Shown here one piece after another: positions 50,756 through 64,000 of a DNA stretch of 64,000 bases. The notes below the pieces were generated by a model. That model did not search any database and was not told where the DNA came from. It worked only from the letters and a program-made list of their open reading frames with translations. How positions within the stretch are numbered: the first letter of the stretch is position 1; each line of letters begins with the position of its first letter. A program made the translations under genes and the position numbers. The DNA is from Bathymodiolus brooksi (Eukaryota > Mollusca > Bivalvia > Mytilida > Modiolidae): NCBI GenBank assembly GCA_963680875.1, contig OY804577.1, forward strand, positions 146,710,196-146,774,195. The letters run 5' to 3'.

Positions 50756-52944
50756 GGTGTCAAACCAGTAATTCAACCAATCAGAGCTAAGAACATATAC
50801 AAAAGTAGTCCCTTTTAAAGAAAAAAGTTCCTTTCACTTTGTTGTATTGTGACAAATACTGAATGGAATGGAATAATTAAATTGATAATTGAAGTTAAAT
50901 GTATAAGGATTATTATGAGCCCACATTTGATTGATTTAGTTGTATTTTAATATGGATATGGAGGATTTGATGTATCACCTATAAATAGGGAATTTCTGGG
51001 GGATGACAGAGCTATTTTTAGAGTAGGTATTTTCCATAGCCTGGTATTTCGCTGCAAGACTTTAAACATGGTCTGATATTTTGACAGAACGTAGAGGAAT
51101 CATGGACGTTTCAGAAAATGTATGGTCTTCGAAAGGTTAAACTCAAGATAAAATGGCCAGGTAGGCTCGAAAAAACACAAATTTAGTAGAAAACCTTAAA
51201 GAAATTAATTATAGGTTTCACACCTTAAGTTAAAAAACATCAAATTGAACTTTTGTTGCTATCATGTTCAAATTAGCCTAATAATGTCACAACAGACACA
51301 GAGTGATATTTTTCATACAAAAATGTTACAAAATGCATTGTGGTGTCAGATTACATGGTCAAAATGCATGTTATGTAACATTTTGGAATATTGCTTCCAA
51401 ACACTAGATATACATGGACAGAGGGTATTGCAACTCATTTTATTTTTATTTATGACTTTATAATTATTGGGAATATGTTATTGAATGTGTTTTTGCAGTA
51501 GAAGGGCATATAATATTGAAAATATGGTTGATATATAGAATTTTAAAAATTTCATCATGCACCAGTTTGTTGACTTCAAATATAGAATATGGCGATATCA
51601 TGATTGGATTTTTTTCAATCCTACAATTTTTTCCTGGTAAATTTTGATAGTTTCAGTTAGAATACATGTACAATGTACTCATAAAATAATATAAGGCTAT
51701 AGAGAGCAGCTTTAATTGAAAATTATGTAGTAAAAACCTGATAATTTAAGTGATCCCAGAAAAATTATTTTCACTGCTTAGCATTTTCTGTAAATTTTCC
51801 AAATTGTCAATTTGGATTTCATGTTTTAGAGTATTATTTGGCTGTAACAGTACATTTGAACATCCAGTTTACTTAAACAGTGGGAAAAAATGATGTGCAA
51901 GCATATATTTATTGAGTTTTGGGGGAAATTATAGTTTTGTACCATAAGAAATTCCAAAACTTGAATATCAATAAATCATATTTTTGCATATTTGATGGAA
52001 TTAGAAGGAATTTCAACTGTAGATCTATATACAAAAACTTATTTTATGCCTTAAACTACATAATTTATGGGGTTAAAGCATGAATTAACAAAATTAAGAA
52101 TGATGTGAACTGATTTTATGGGACAAAAAAAGGGGGGGCTAAATGTAAACATTTCATAGTATTTAGCTATTAAATATACAACTGAGTCATATATATGTGT
52201 AGAAATTGCTTATTATGTTAGAAATTAGCTTAATAACTGTAATATATAAGAGAATAGGTAAGTTTTGGTATATTACACAGTCTGAACTCAACAGCTGTAA
52301 ATGGAGATGTTTTCATTAAAAATCTTCAAGGGGGTACCTTTGCTTTTGAACACTTACTTATACTTGCAAATATTAGACAGCCACATACCTTATGAGGTTT
52401 TTTGTGGTTGATATTGCCTAAGGAATAGAAATGAGGCCAATAAAGGGTTGGAGAAGCAAGTTTTGTTGCTCTTTAGGTGTCAAACCAGTAATTCAACCAA
52501 TCAGAGCTAAGAACATATACAAAAGTAGTCCCTTTTAAAGAAAAAAATTCCTTTCACTTTGTTGTATTGTGACAAATACTGAATGGAATGGAATAATTAA
52601 ATTGATAATTGAAGTTAAATGTATAAGGATTATTTTGAGCCCAAATTTGATTGATTTAGTTGTATTTTAATATGGATATGGAGGATTTGATGCATGACCT
52701 ATAAATAGGGAATTTCTGGGGGATGACAGAGCTATTTTTAGAGTAGGTATTTTCCATAGCCTGGCATTTCACTGCAAGACTTTAAACATGGTCTGATATT
52801 TTGACAGAACGTAGAGGAATCATGGACGTTTCAGAAAATGTATGGTCTTCGAAAGGTTAAACTTAAGATAAAATGGCCAGGTAGGCTCGAAAAAACACAA
52901 ATTTAGTAGAAAACCTAAAAGAAATTAATAATAGGTTTCACACC
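50756..52944. mobile_element. Composite element E-interior-E, block 3
   Basis: Left E 50756-51224, interior to 52475, right E 52476-52944. The left E is a distinct subtype (AAAAAAGTTCC, TATTATGAGCCC, GATGTATCACC, TGGTATTTCGCTG, AACTCAAGAT), shared with the block at 57175. Flanks and the TATA junctions are as in block 1. Confidence 0.8.
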
Positions 52945-53797
52945 TATAACAAATCTGTATAGTAATAAACTGCTGTAATACTATAGCAAATCTGTATAGT
53001 AATAAACTGCTGTAATACTATAGCAAATCTGTATAGTAATAAACTGCTGTAATACTATAGTAAATCTGTATAGTAATAAACTGCTGTAATACTATAGTAA
53101 ATATGTATAGTAATAAACTGCTGTAATACTATAACAAATCTGTATCGTAATAAACTGCTGTAATACTATAACAAATCTGTATCGTAATAAACTGCTGTAA
53201 TACTATAACAAATCTGTATAGTAATAAACTGCTGTAATACTATAACAAATCTGTATAGTAATAAACTGCTGTAATACTATAACAAATCTGTATAGTAATA
53301 AACTGCTGTAATACTATAGCAAATCTGTATAGTAATAAACTGCTATAATACTATAGTAAATCTGTATAGTAATAAACTGCTGTAATACTATAACAAATCT
53401 GTATATTAATAAACTGCTGTAATACTATAGCAAATCTGTATAGTAATAAACTGCTGTAATACTATAACAAATCTGTATATTAATAAACTGCTGTAATAAT
53501 ATAGTAAATCTGTATAGTAATAAACTGCTGTAATACTAGAGCAAATCTGTATAGTAATAAACTGCTGTAATACTATAGCAAATCTGTATAGTAATAAACT
53601 GCTGTAATACTATAACAAATCTGTATAGTAATAGACTGCTGTAATACTATAGCAAATCTGTATAGTAATAAACTGCGGTAATACTATAGTAAATCTGTAT
53701 AGTAATAAACTGCTGTAATACTATAGTAAATCTGTATAGTAATAAACTGCTGTAATACTAGTAAATCTGTATAGTAATAAATTGCTGTAATACTATA
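52945..53797. repeat. 37-bp minisatellite, tract 4
   Basis: About 23 copies (853 bp), the same length and variant order as tract 6 at 59364-60216, including a shortened AATACTAGTAAATC monomer near the right end. Confidence 0.97.
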
Positions 53798-55986
53798 GGT
53801 GTCAAACCAGTAATTCAACCAATCAGAGCTAAGAACATATACAAAAGTAGTCCCTTTTAAAGAAAAAAATTCCTTTCACTTTGTTGTATTGTGACAAATA
53901 CTGAATGGAATGGAATAATTAAATTGATAATTGAAGTTAAATGTATAAGGATTATTTTGAGCCCACATTTGATTGATTTAGTTGTATTTTAATATGGATA
54001 TGGAGGATTTGATGCATGACCTATAAATAGGGAATTTCTGGGGGATGACAGAGCTATTTTTAGAGTAGGTATTTTCCATAGCCGGGCATTTCACTGCAAG
54101 ACTTTAAACATGGCCTGATATTTTGACAGAACGTAGAGGAATCATGGACGTTTCAGAAAATGTATGGTCTTCGAAAGGTTAAACTTAAGATAAAATGGCC
54201 AGGTAGGCTCGAAAAAACACAAATTTAGTAGAAAACCTTAAAGAAATTAATTATAGGTTTCACACCTTAAGTTAAAAAACATCAAATTGAACTTTTGTTG
54301 CTATCATGTTCAAATTAGCCTAATAATGTCACAACAGACACAGAGTGACATTTTTCATACAAAAATGTTACAAAATGCATTGTGGTGTCAGATTACATGG
54401 TCAAAATGCATGTTATGTAACATTTTGGAATATTGCTTCCAAACACTGGATATACATGGACAGAGGGTATTGCAACTCATTTTATTTTTATTTATGACTT
54501 TATAATTATTGGGAATATGTTATTGAATGTGTTTTTGCAGTAGAAGGGCATATAATATTGAAAATATGGTTGATATATAGAATTTTAAAAATTTCATCAT
54601 GCACCAGTTTGTTGACTTCAAATATAGAATATGGCGATATCATGATTGGATTTTTTTCAATCCTACAATTTTTTCCTGGTAAATTTTGATAGTTTCAGTT
54701 AGAATACATGTACAATGTACTCATAAAATAATATAAGGCTATAGAGAGCAGCTTTAATTGAAAATTATGTAGTAAAAACCTGATAATTTAAGTGATCCCA
54801 GAAAAATTATTTTCACTGCTTAGCATTTTCTGTAAATTTTCCAAATTGTCAATTTGGATTTCATGTTTTAGAGTATTATTTGGCTGTAACAGTACATTTG
54901 AACATCCAGTTTACTTAAACAGTGGGAAAAAATGATGTGCAAGCATATATTTATTGAGTTTTGGGGGAAATTATAGTTTTGTACCATAAGAAATTCCAAA
55001 ACTTGAATATCAATAAATCATATTTTTGCATATTTGATGGAATTAGAAGGAATTTCAACTGTAGATCTATATACAAAAACTTATTTTATGCCTTAAACTA
55101 CATAATTTATGGGGTTAAAGCATGAATTAACAAAATTAAGAATGATGTGAACTGATTTTATGGGACAAAAAAAGGGGGGGCTAAATGTAAACATTTCATA
55201 GTATTTAGCTATTAAATATACAACTGAGTCATATATATGTGTAGAAATTGCTTATTATGTTAGAAATTAGCTTAATAACTGTAATATATAAGAGAATAGG
55301 TAAGTTTTGGTATATTACACAGTCTGAACTCAACAGCTGTAAATGGAGATGTTTTCATTAAAAATCTTCAAGGGGGTACCTTTGCTTTTGAACACTTACT
55401 TATACTTGCAAATATTAGACAGCCACATACCTTATGAGGTTTTTTGTGGTTGATATTGCCTAAGGAATAGAAATGAGGCCAATAAAGGGTTGGAGAAGCA
55501 AGTTTTGTTGCTCTTTAGGTGTCAAACCAGTAATTCAACCAATCAGAGCTAAGAACATATACAAAAGTAGTCCCTTTTAAAGAAAAAAATTCCTTTCACT
55601 TTGTTGTATTGTGACAAATACTGAATGGAATGGAATAATTAAATTGATAATTGAAGTTAAATGTATAAGGATTATTTTGAGCCCAAATTTGATTGATTTA
55701 GTTGTATTTTAATATGGATATGGAGGATTTGATGCATGACCTATAAATAGGGAATTTCTGGGGGATGACAGAGCTATTTTTAGAGTAGGTATTTTCCATA
55801 GCCTGGCATTTCACTGCAAGACTTTAAACATGGTCTGATATTTTGACAGAACGTAGAGGAATCATGGACGTTTCAGAAAATGTATGGTCTTCGAAAGGTT
55901 AAACTTAAGATAAAATGGCCAGGTAGGCTCGAAAAAACACAAATTTAGTAGAAAACCTAAAAGAAATTAATAATAGGTTTCACACC
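53798..55986. mobile_element. Composite element E-interior-E, block 4
   Basis: Left E 53798-54266 of the same subtype as block 1 (GCCGGGCATTTC), interior to 55517, right E 55518-55986 of the usual right-hand subtype. Confidence 0.8.
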
Positions 55987-57174
55987 TATAACAAATCTGT
56001 ATAGTAATAAACTGCTGTAATACTATAGCAAATCTGTATAGTAATAAACTGCTGTAATACTATAGCAAATCTGTATAGTAATAAACTGCTGTAATACTAT
56101 AGTAAATCTGTATAGTAATAAACTGCTGTAATACTATAGTAAATATGTATAGTAATAAACTGCTGTAATACTATAACAAATCTGTATCGTAATAAACTGC
56201 TGTAATACTATAACAAATCTGTATCGTAATAAACTGCTGTAATACTATAACAAATCTGTATAGTAATAAACTGCTGTAATACTATAACAAATCTGTATAG
56301 TAATAAACTGCTGTAATACTATAACAAATCTGTATAGTAATAAACTGCTGTAATACTATAGCAAATCTGTATAGTAATAAACTGCTATAATACTATAGTA
56401 AATCTGTATAGTAATAAACTGCTGTAATACTATAACAAATCTGTATATTAATAAACTGCTGTAATACTATAGCAAATCTGTATAGTAATAAACTGCTGTA
56501 ATACTATAACAAATCTGTATATTAATAAACTGCTGTAATAATATAGTAAATCTGTATAGTAATAAACTGCTGTAATACTAGAGCAAATCTGTATAGTAAT
56601 AAACTGCTGTAATACTATAGCAAATCTGTATAGTAATAAACTGCTGTAATACTATAACAAATCTGTATAGTAATAAACTGCTGTAATACTATAGCAAATC
56701 TGTATAGTAATAAACTGCTGTAATACTATAACAAATCTGTATAGTAATAAACTGCTGTAATACTATAGTAAAGCTGTATAGTAATAAACTGCTGTAATAC
56801 TATAGTAAATCTGTATAGTAATAAACTGCTGTAATACTATAACAAATCTGTATAGTAATAAACTGTTGTAATACTATAGCAAATCTGTATAGTAATAAAC
56901 TGCGGTAATACTATAACAAATCTGTATAGTAATAAACTGCTGTAATACTATAGTAAAGCTGTATAGTAATAAACTGCTGTAATACTATAGTAAATCTGTA
57001 TAGTAATAAACTGCTGTAATACTATAACAAATCTGTATAGTAATAAACTGCTGTAATACTATAGCAAATCTGTATAGTAATAAACTGCGGTAATACTATA
57101 GTAAATCTGTATAGTAATAAACTGCTGTAATACTATAGTAAATCTGTATAGTAATAAATTGCTGTAATACTATA
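55987..57174. repeat. 37-bp minisatellite, tract 5
   Basis: 1188 bp, about 32 copies, the same length as tract 7. Contains a private AAACTGTTG monomer that is also in tract 7 (compare 56865 and 63284). Confidence 0.97.
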
Positions 57175-59363
57175 GGTGTCAAACCAGTAATTCAACCAAT
57201 CAGAGCTAAGAACATATACAAAAGTAGTCCCTTTTAAAGAAAAAAGTTCCTTTCACTTTGTTGTATTGTGACAAATACTGAATGGAATGGAATAATTAAA
57301 TTGATAATTGAAGTTAAATGTATAAGGATTATTATGAGCCCACATTTGATTGATTTAGTTGTATTTTAATATGGATATGGAGGATTTGATGTATCACCTA
57401 TAAATAGGGAATTTCTGGGGGATGACAGAGCTATTTTTAGAGTAGGTATTTTCCATAGCCTGGTATTTCGCTGCAAGACTTTAAACATGGTCTGATATTT
57501 TGACAGAACGTAGAGGAATCATGGACGTTTCAGAAAATGTATGGTCTTCGAAAGGTTAAACTCAAGATAAAATGGCCAGGTAGGCTCGAAAAAACACAAA
57601 TTTAGTAGAAAACCTTAAAGAAATTAATTATAGGTTTCACACCTTAAGTTAAAAAACATCAAATTGAACTTTTGTTGCTATCATGTTCAAATTAGCCTAA
57701 TAATGTCACAACAGACACAGAGTGATATTTTTCATACAAAAATGTTACAAAATGCATTGTGGTGTCAGATTACATGGTCAAAATGCATGTTATGTAACAT
57801 TTTGGAATATTGCTTCCAAACACTAGATATACATGGACAGAGGGTATTGCAACTCATTTTATTTTTATTTATGACTTTATAATTATTGGGAATATGTTAT
57901 TGAATGTGTTTTTGCAGTAGAAGGGCATATAATATTGAAAATATGGTTGATATATAGAATTTTAAAAATTTCATCATGCACCAGTTTGTTGACTTCAAAT
58001 ATAGAATATGGCGATATCATGATTGGATTTTTTTCAATCCTACAATTTTTTCCTGGTAAATTTTGATAGTTTCAGTTAGAATACATGTACAATGTACTCA
58101 TAAAATAATATAAGGCTATAGAGAGCAGCTTTAATTGAAAATTATGTAGTAAAAACCTGATAATTTAAGTGATCCCAGAAAAATTATTTTCACTGCTTAG
58201 CATTTTCTGTAAATTTTCCAAATTGTCAATTTGGATTTCATGTTTTAGAGTATTATTTGGCTGTAACAGTACATTTGAACATCCAGTTTACTTAAACAGT
58301 GGGAAAAAATGATGTGCAAGCATATATTTATTGAGTTTTGGGGGAAATTATAGTTTTGTACCATAAGAAATTCCAAAACTTGAATATCAATAAATCATAT
58401 TTTTGCATATTTGATGGAATTAGAAGGAATTTCAACTGTAGATCTATATACAAAAACTTATTTTATGCCTTAAACTACATAATTTATGGGGTTAAAGCAT
58501 GAATTAACAAAATTAAGAATGATGTGAACTGATTTTATGGGACAAAAAAAGGGGGGGCTAAATGTAAACATTTCATAGTATTTAGCTATTAAATATACAA
58601 CTGAGTCATATATATGTGTAGAAATTGCTTATTATGTTAGAAATTAGCTTAATAACTGTAATATATAAGAGAATAGGTAAGTTTTGGTATATTACACAGT
58701 CTGAACTCAACAGCTGTAAATGGAGATGTTTTCATTAAAAATCTTCAAGGGGGTACCTTTGCTTTTGAACACTTACTTATACTTGCAAATATTAGACAGC
58801 CACATACCTTATGAGGTTTTTTGTGGTTGATATTGCCTAAGGAATAGAAATGAGGCCAATAAAGGGTTGGAGAAGCAAGTTTTGTTGCTCTTTAGGTGTC
58901 AAACCAGTAATTCAACCAATCAGAGCTAAGAACATATACAAAAGTAGTCCCTTTTAAAGAAAAAAATTCCTTTCACTTTGTTGTATTGTGACAAATACTG
59001 AATGGAATGGAATAATTAAATTGATAATTGAAGTTAAATGTATAAGGATTATTTTGAGCCCAAATTTGATTGATTTAGTTGTATTTTAATATGGATATGG
59101 AGGATTTGATGCATGACCTATAAATAGGGAATTTCTGGGGGATGACAGAGCTATTTTTAGAGTAGGTATTTTCCATAGCCTGGCATTTCACTGCAAGACT
59201 TTAAACATGGTCTGATATTTTGACAGAACGTAGAGGAATCATGGACGTTTCAGAAAATGTATGGTCTTCGAAAGGTTAAACTTAAGATAAAATGGCCAGG
59301 TAGGCTCGAAAAAACACAAATTTAGTAGAAAACCTAAAAGAAATTAATAATAGGTTTCACACC
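57175..59363. mobile_element. Composite element E-interior-E, block 5
   Basis: A near copy of the block at 50756, displaced by 6419 bp, with the same left-E subtype and the same interior markers (GTGATATTTTTC, CACTAGATATAC). Left E 57175-57643, right E 58895-59363. Confidence 0.8.
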
Positions 59364-60216
59364 TATAACAAATCTGTATAGTAATAAACTGCTGTAATAC
59401 TATAGCAAATCTGTATAGTAATAAACTGCTGTAATACTATAGCAAATCTGTATAGTAATAAACTGCTGTAATACTATAGTAAATCTGTATAGTAATAAAC
59501 TGCTGTAATACTATAGTAAATATGTATAGTAATAAACTGCTGTAATACTATAACAAATCTGTATCGTAATAAACTGCTGTAATACTATAACAAATCTGTA
59601 TCGTAATAAACTGCTGTAATACTATAACAAATCTGTATAGTAATAAACTGCTGTAATACTATAACAAATCTGTATAGTAATAAACTGCTGTAATACTATA
59701 ACAAATCTGTATAGTAATAAACTGCTGTAATACTATAGCAAATCTGTATAGTAATAAACTGCTATAATACTATAGTAAATCTGTATAGTAATAAACTGCT
59801 GTAATACTATAACAAATCTGTATATTAATAAACTGCTGTAATACTATAGCAAATCTGTATAGTAATAAACTGCTGTAATACTATAACAAATCTGTATATT
59901 AATAAACTGCTGTAATAATATAGTAAATCTGTATAGTAATAAACTGCTGTAATACTAGAGCAAATCTGTATAGTAATAAACTGCTGTAATACTATAGCAA
60001 ATCTGTATAGTAATAAACTGCTGTAATACTATAACAAATCTGTATAGTAATAGACTGCTGTAATACTATAGCAAATCTGTATAGTAATAAACTGCGGTAA
60101 TACTATAGTAAATCTGTATAGTAATAAACTGCTGTAATACTATAGTAAATCTGTATAGTAATAAACTGCTGTAATACTAGTAAATCTGTATAGTAATAAA
60201 TTGCTGTAATACTATA
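59364..60216. repeat. 37-bp minisatellite, tract 6
   Basis: 853 bp, matching tract 4 at a displacement of 6419 bp. Confidence 0.97.
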
Positions 60217-62405
60217 GGTGTCAAACCAGTAATTCAACCAATCAGAGCTAAGAACATATACAAAAGTAGTCCCTTTTAAAGAAAAAAATTCCTTTCACTT
60301 TGTTGTATTGTGACAAATACTGAATGGAATGGAATAATTAAATTGATAATTGAAGTTAAATGTATAAGGATTATTTTGAGCCCACATTTGATTGATTTAG
60401 TTGTATTTTAATATGGATATGGAGGATTTGATGCATGACCTATAAATAGGGAATTTCTGGGGGATGACAGAGCTATTTTTAGAGTAGGTATTTTCCATAG
60501 CCGGGCATTTCACTGCAAGACTTTAAACATGGCCTGATATTTTGACAGAACGTAGAGGAATCATGGACGTTTCAGAAAATGTATGGTCTTCGAAAGGTTA
60601 AACTTAAGATAAAATGGCCAGGTAGGCTCGAAAAAACACAAATTTAGTAGAAAACCTTAAAGAAATTAATTATAGGTTTCACACCTTAAGTTAAAAAACA
60701 TCAAATTGAACTTTTGTTGCTATCATGTTCAAATTAGCCTAATAATGTCACAACAGACACAGAGTGACATTTTTCATACAAAAATGTTACAAAATGCATT
60801 GTGGTGTCAGATTACATGGTCAAAATGCATGTTATGTAACATTTTGGAATATTGCTTCCAAACACTGGATATACATGGACAGAGGGTATTGCAACTCATT
60901 TTATTTTTATTTATGACTTTATAATTATTGGGAATATGTTATTGAATGTGTTTTTGCAGTAGAAGGGCATATAATATTGAAAATATGGTTGATATATAGA
61001 ATTTTAAAAATTTCATCATGCACCAGTTTGTTGACTTCAAATATAGAATATGGCGATATCATGATTGGATTTTTTTCAATCCTACAATTTTTTCCTGGTA
61101 AATTTTGATAGTTTCAGTTAGAATACATGTACAATGTACTCATAAAATAATATAAGGCTATAGAGAGCAGCTTTAATTGAAAATTATGTAGTAAAAACCT
61201 GATAATTTAAGTGATCCCAGAAAAATTATTTTCACTGCTTAGCATTTTCTGTAAATTTTCCAAATTGTCAATTTGGATTTCATGTTTTAGAGTATTATTT
61301 GGCTGTAACAGTACATTTGAACATCCAGTTTACTTAAACAGTGGGAAAAAATGATGTGCAAGCATATATTTATTGAGTTTTGGGGGAAATTATAGTTTTG
61401 TACCATAAGAAATTCCAAAACTTGAATATCAATAAATCATATTTTTGCATATTTGATGGAATTAGAAGGAATTTCAACTGTAGATCTATATACAAAAACT
61501 TATTTTATGCCTTAAACTACATAATTTATGGGGTTAAAGCATGAATTAACAAAATTAAGAATGATGTGAACTGATTTTATGGGACAAAAAAAGGGGGGGC
61601 TAAATGTAAACATTTCATAGTATTTAGCTATTAAATATACAACTGAGTCATATATATGTGTAGAAATTGCTTATTATGTTAGAAATTAGCTTAATAACTG
61701 TAATATATAAGAGAATAGGTAAGTTTTGGTATATTACACAGTCTGAACTCAACAGCTGTAAATGGAGATGTTTTCATTAAAAATCTTCAAGGGGGTACCT
61801 TTGCTTTTGAACACTTACTTATACTTGCAAATATTAGACAGCCACATACCTTATGAGGTTTTTTGTGGTTGATATTGCCTAAGGAATAGAAATGAGGCCA
61901 ATAAAGGGTTGGAGAAGCAAGTTTTGTTGCTCTTTAGGTGTCAAACCAGTAATTCAACCAATCAGAGCTAAGAACATATACAAAAGTAGTCCCTTTTAAA
62001 GAAAAAAATTCCTTTCACTTTGTTGTATTGTGACAAATACTGAATGGAATGGAATAATTAAATTGATAATTGAAGTTAAATGTATAAGGATTATTTTGAG
62101 CCCAAATTTGATTGATTTAGTTGTATTTTAATATGGATATGGAGGATTTGATGCATGACCTATAAATAGGGAATTTCTGGGGGATGACAGAGCTATTTTT
62201 AGAGTAGGTATTTTCCATAGCCTGGCATTTCACTGCAAGACTTTAAACATGGTCTGATATTTTGACAGAACGTAGAGGAATCATGGACGTTTCAGAAAAT
62301 GTATGGTCTTCGAAAGGTTAAACTTAAGATAAAATGGCCAGGTAGGCTCGAAAAAACACAAATTTAGTAGAAAACCTAAAAGAAATTAATAATAGGTTTC
62401 ACACC
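60217..62405. mobile_element. Composite element E-interior-E, block 6
   Basis: A near copy of the block at 53798, displaced by 6419 bp. Left E 60217-60685, right E 61937-62405. Confidence 0.8.
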
Positions 62406-63593
62406 TATAACAAATCTGTATAGTAATAAACTGCTGTAATACTATAGCAAATCTGTATAGTAATAAACTGCTGTAATACTATAGCAAATCTGTATAGTAA
62501 TAAACTGCTGTAATACTATAGTAAATCTGTATAGTAATAAACTGCTGTAATACTATAGTAAATATGTATAGTAATAAACTGCTGTAATACTATAACAAAT
62601 CTGTATCGTAATAAACTGCTGTAATACTATAACAAATCTGTATCGTAATAAACTGCTGTAATACTATAACAAATCTGTATAGTAATAAACTGCTGTAATA
62701 CTATAACAAATCTGTATAGTAATAAACTGCTGTAATACTATAACAAATCTGTATAGTAATAAACTGCTGTAATACTATAGCAAATCTGTATAGTAATAAA
62801 CTGCTATAATACTATAGTAAATCTGTATAGTAATAAACTGCTGTAATACTATAACAAATCTGTATATTAATAAACTGCTGTAATACTATAGCAAATCTGT
62901 ATAGTAATAAACTGCTGTAATACTATAACAAATCTGTATATTAATAAACTGCTGTAATAATATAGTAAATCTGTATAGTAATAAACTGCTGTAATACTAG
63001 AGCAAATCTGTATAGTAATAAACTGCTGTAATACTATAGCAAATCTGTATAGTAATAAACTGCTGTAATACTATAACAAATCTGTATAGTAATAAACTGC
63101 TGTAATACTATAGCAAATCTGTATAGTAATAAACTGCTGTAATACTATAACAAATCTGTATAGTAATAAACTGCTGTAATACTATAGTAAAGCTGTATAG
63201 TAATAAACTGCTGTAATACTATAGTAAATCTGTATAGTAATAAACTGCTGTAATACTATAACAAATCTGTATAGTAATAAACTGTTGTAATACTATAGCA
63301 AATCTGTATAGTAATAAACTGCGGTAATACTATAACAAATCTGTATAGTAATAAACTGCTGTAATACTATAGTAAAGCTGTATAGTAATAAACTGCTGTA
63401 ATACTATAGTAAATCTGTATAGTAATAAACTGCTGTAATACTATAACAAATCTGTATAGTAATAAACTGCTGTAATACTATAGCAAATCTGTATAGTAAT
63501 AAACTGCGGTAATACTATAGTAAATCTGTATAGTAATAAACTGCTGTAATACTATAGTAAATCTGTATAGTAATAAATTGCTGTAATACTATA
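62406..63593. repeat. 37-bp minisatellite, tract 7
   Basis: 1188 bp, matching tract 5 at a displacement of 6419 bp. Confidence 0.97.
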
Positions 63594-64000
63594 GGTGTCA
63601 AACCAGTAATTCAACCAATCAGAGCTAAGAACATATACAAAAGTAGTCCCTTTTAAAGAAAAAAGTTCCTTTCACTTTGTTGTATTGTGACAAATACTGA
63701 ATGGAATGGAATAATTAAATTGATAATTGAAGTTAAATGTATAAGGATTATTTTGAGCCCACATTTGATTGATTTAGTTGTATTTTAATATGGATATGGA
63801 GGATTTGATGTATCACCTATAAATAGGGAATTTCTGGAGGATGACAGAGCTATTTTTAGAGTAGGTATTTTCCATAGCCTGGCATTTCGCTGCAAGACTT
63901 TAAACATGGTCTGATATTTTGACAGAACGTAGAGGAATCATGGACGTTTCAGAAAATGTATGGTCTTCGAAAGGTTAAACTCAAGATAAAATGGCCAGGT
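63594..64000. mobile_element. Element E, cut by the window edge
   Basis: The first 407 bp of a left E. It shares AAAAAAGTTCC, GATGTATCACC and AACTCAAGAT with the blocks at 50756 and 57175. It differs from them at several sites: TATTTTGAGCCC, TTCTGGAGGATG and TGGCATTTCGCTG. The array therefore continues to the right with a third, slightly diverged superunit. Confidence 0.85.

Overview
The window is eukaryotic and probably comes from a mollusc, most likely a bivalve. Three things support this. A spliced metazoan gene, the oligosaccharyltransferase catalytic subunit STT3B, runs on the minus strand with GT-AG introns. A tRNA-derived SINE at 5561-5831 has the body and tail I know from mollusc SINEs. 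The DNA is AT-rich and packed with minisatellites. There is no bacterial gene, operon or CRISPR array here. Short open frames elsewhere are chance frames in repeats.

Layout: 1-5272 is a 76-bp satellite that runs off the left edge. 5273-6733 is the 3' flank of STT3B, with one complete SINE and a short 37-bp array. The last four coding exons of STT3B lie at 29430-29546, 19890-19992, 17287-17475 and 6734-6879 (transcription order). They join in phase into the final 184 codons of the protein, including the catalytic WWDYG motif and a DxxKxxxM motif. The introns between them are almost entirely minisatellite: 41 bp (7026-12600), 35 bp (12891-17032), 41 bp (17651-19168), 41 bp (20822-24203) and 37 bp (24783-26438), plus short arrays of 26 and 42 bp. 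Three of the four exons have small local duplications of coding sequence at or near their ends. The most striking is a 60-bp unit carrying the exon end and splice donor, present as three complete donors in frame.

29849-64000 lies in the next intron, which exceeds 34 kb. It holds a 37-bp minisatellite (seven tracts) alternating with a transposon-like unit. That unit is a 469-bp element 'E' with imperfect terminal inverted repeats (GGTGTCAAACC/GGTTTCACACC), then a 1.25-kb non-coding interior, then a second E in direct orientation. All complete blocks have the same flanking bases, so one insertion into the 37-bp array appears to have been amplified. One tract holds nine head-to-tail 1720/1721-bp units. 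Further right a 6419-bp superunit is repeated twice and starts a third time.

Roughly 85-90% of the window is tandem repeat. The only protein-coding function I can support is STT3B, the ER-membrane enzyme that transfers the lipid-linked glycan to Asn-X-Ser/Thr sites. Its upstream exons and promoter are outside the window.
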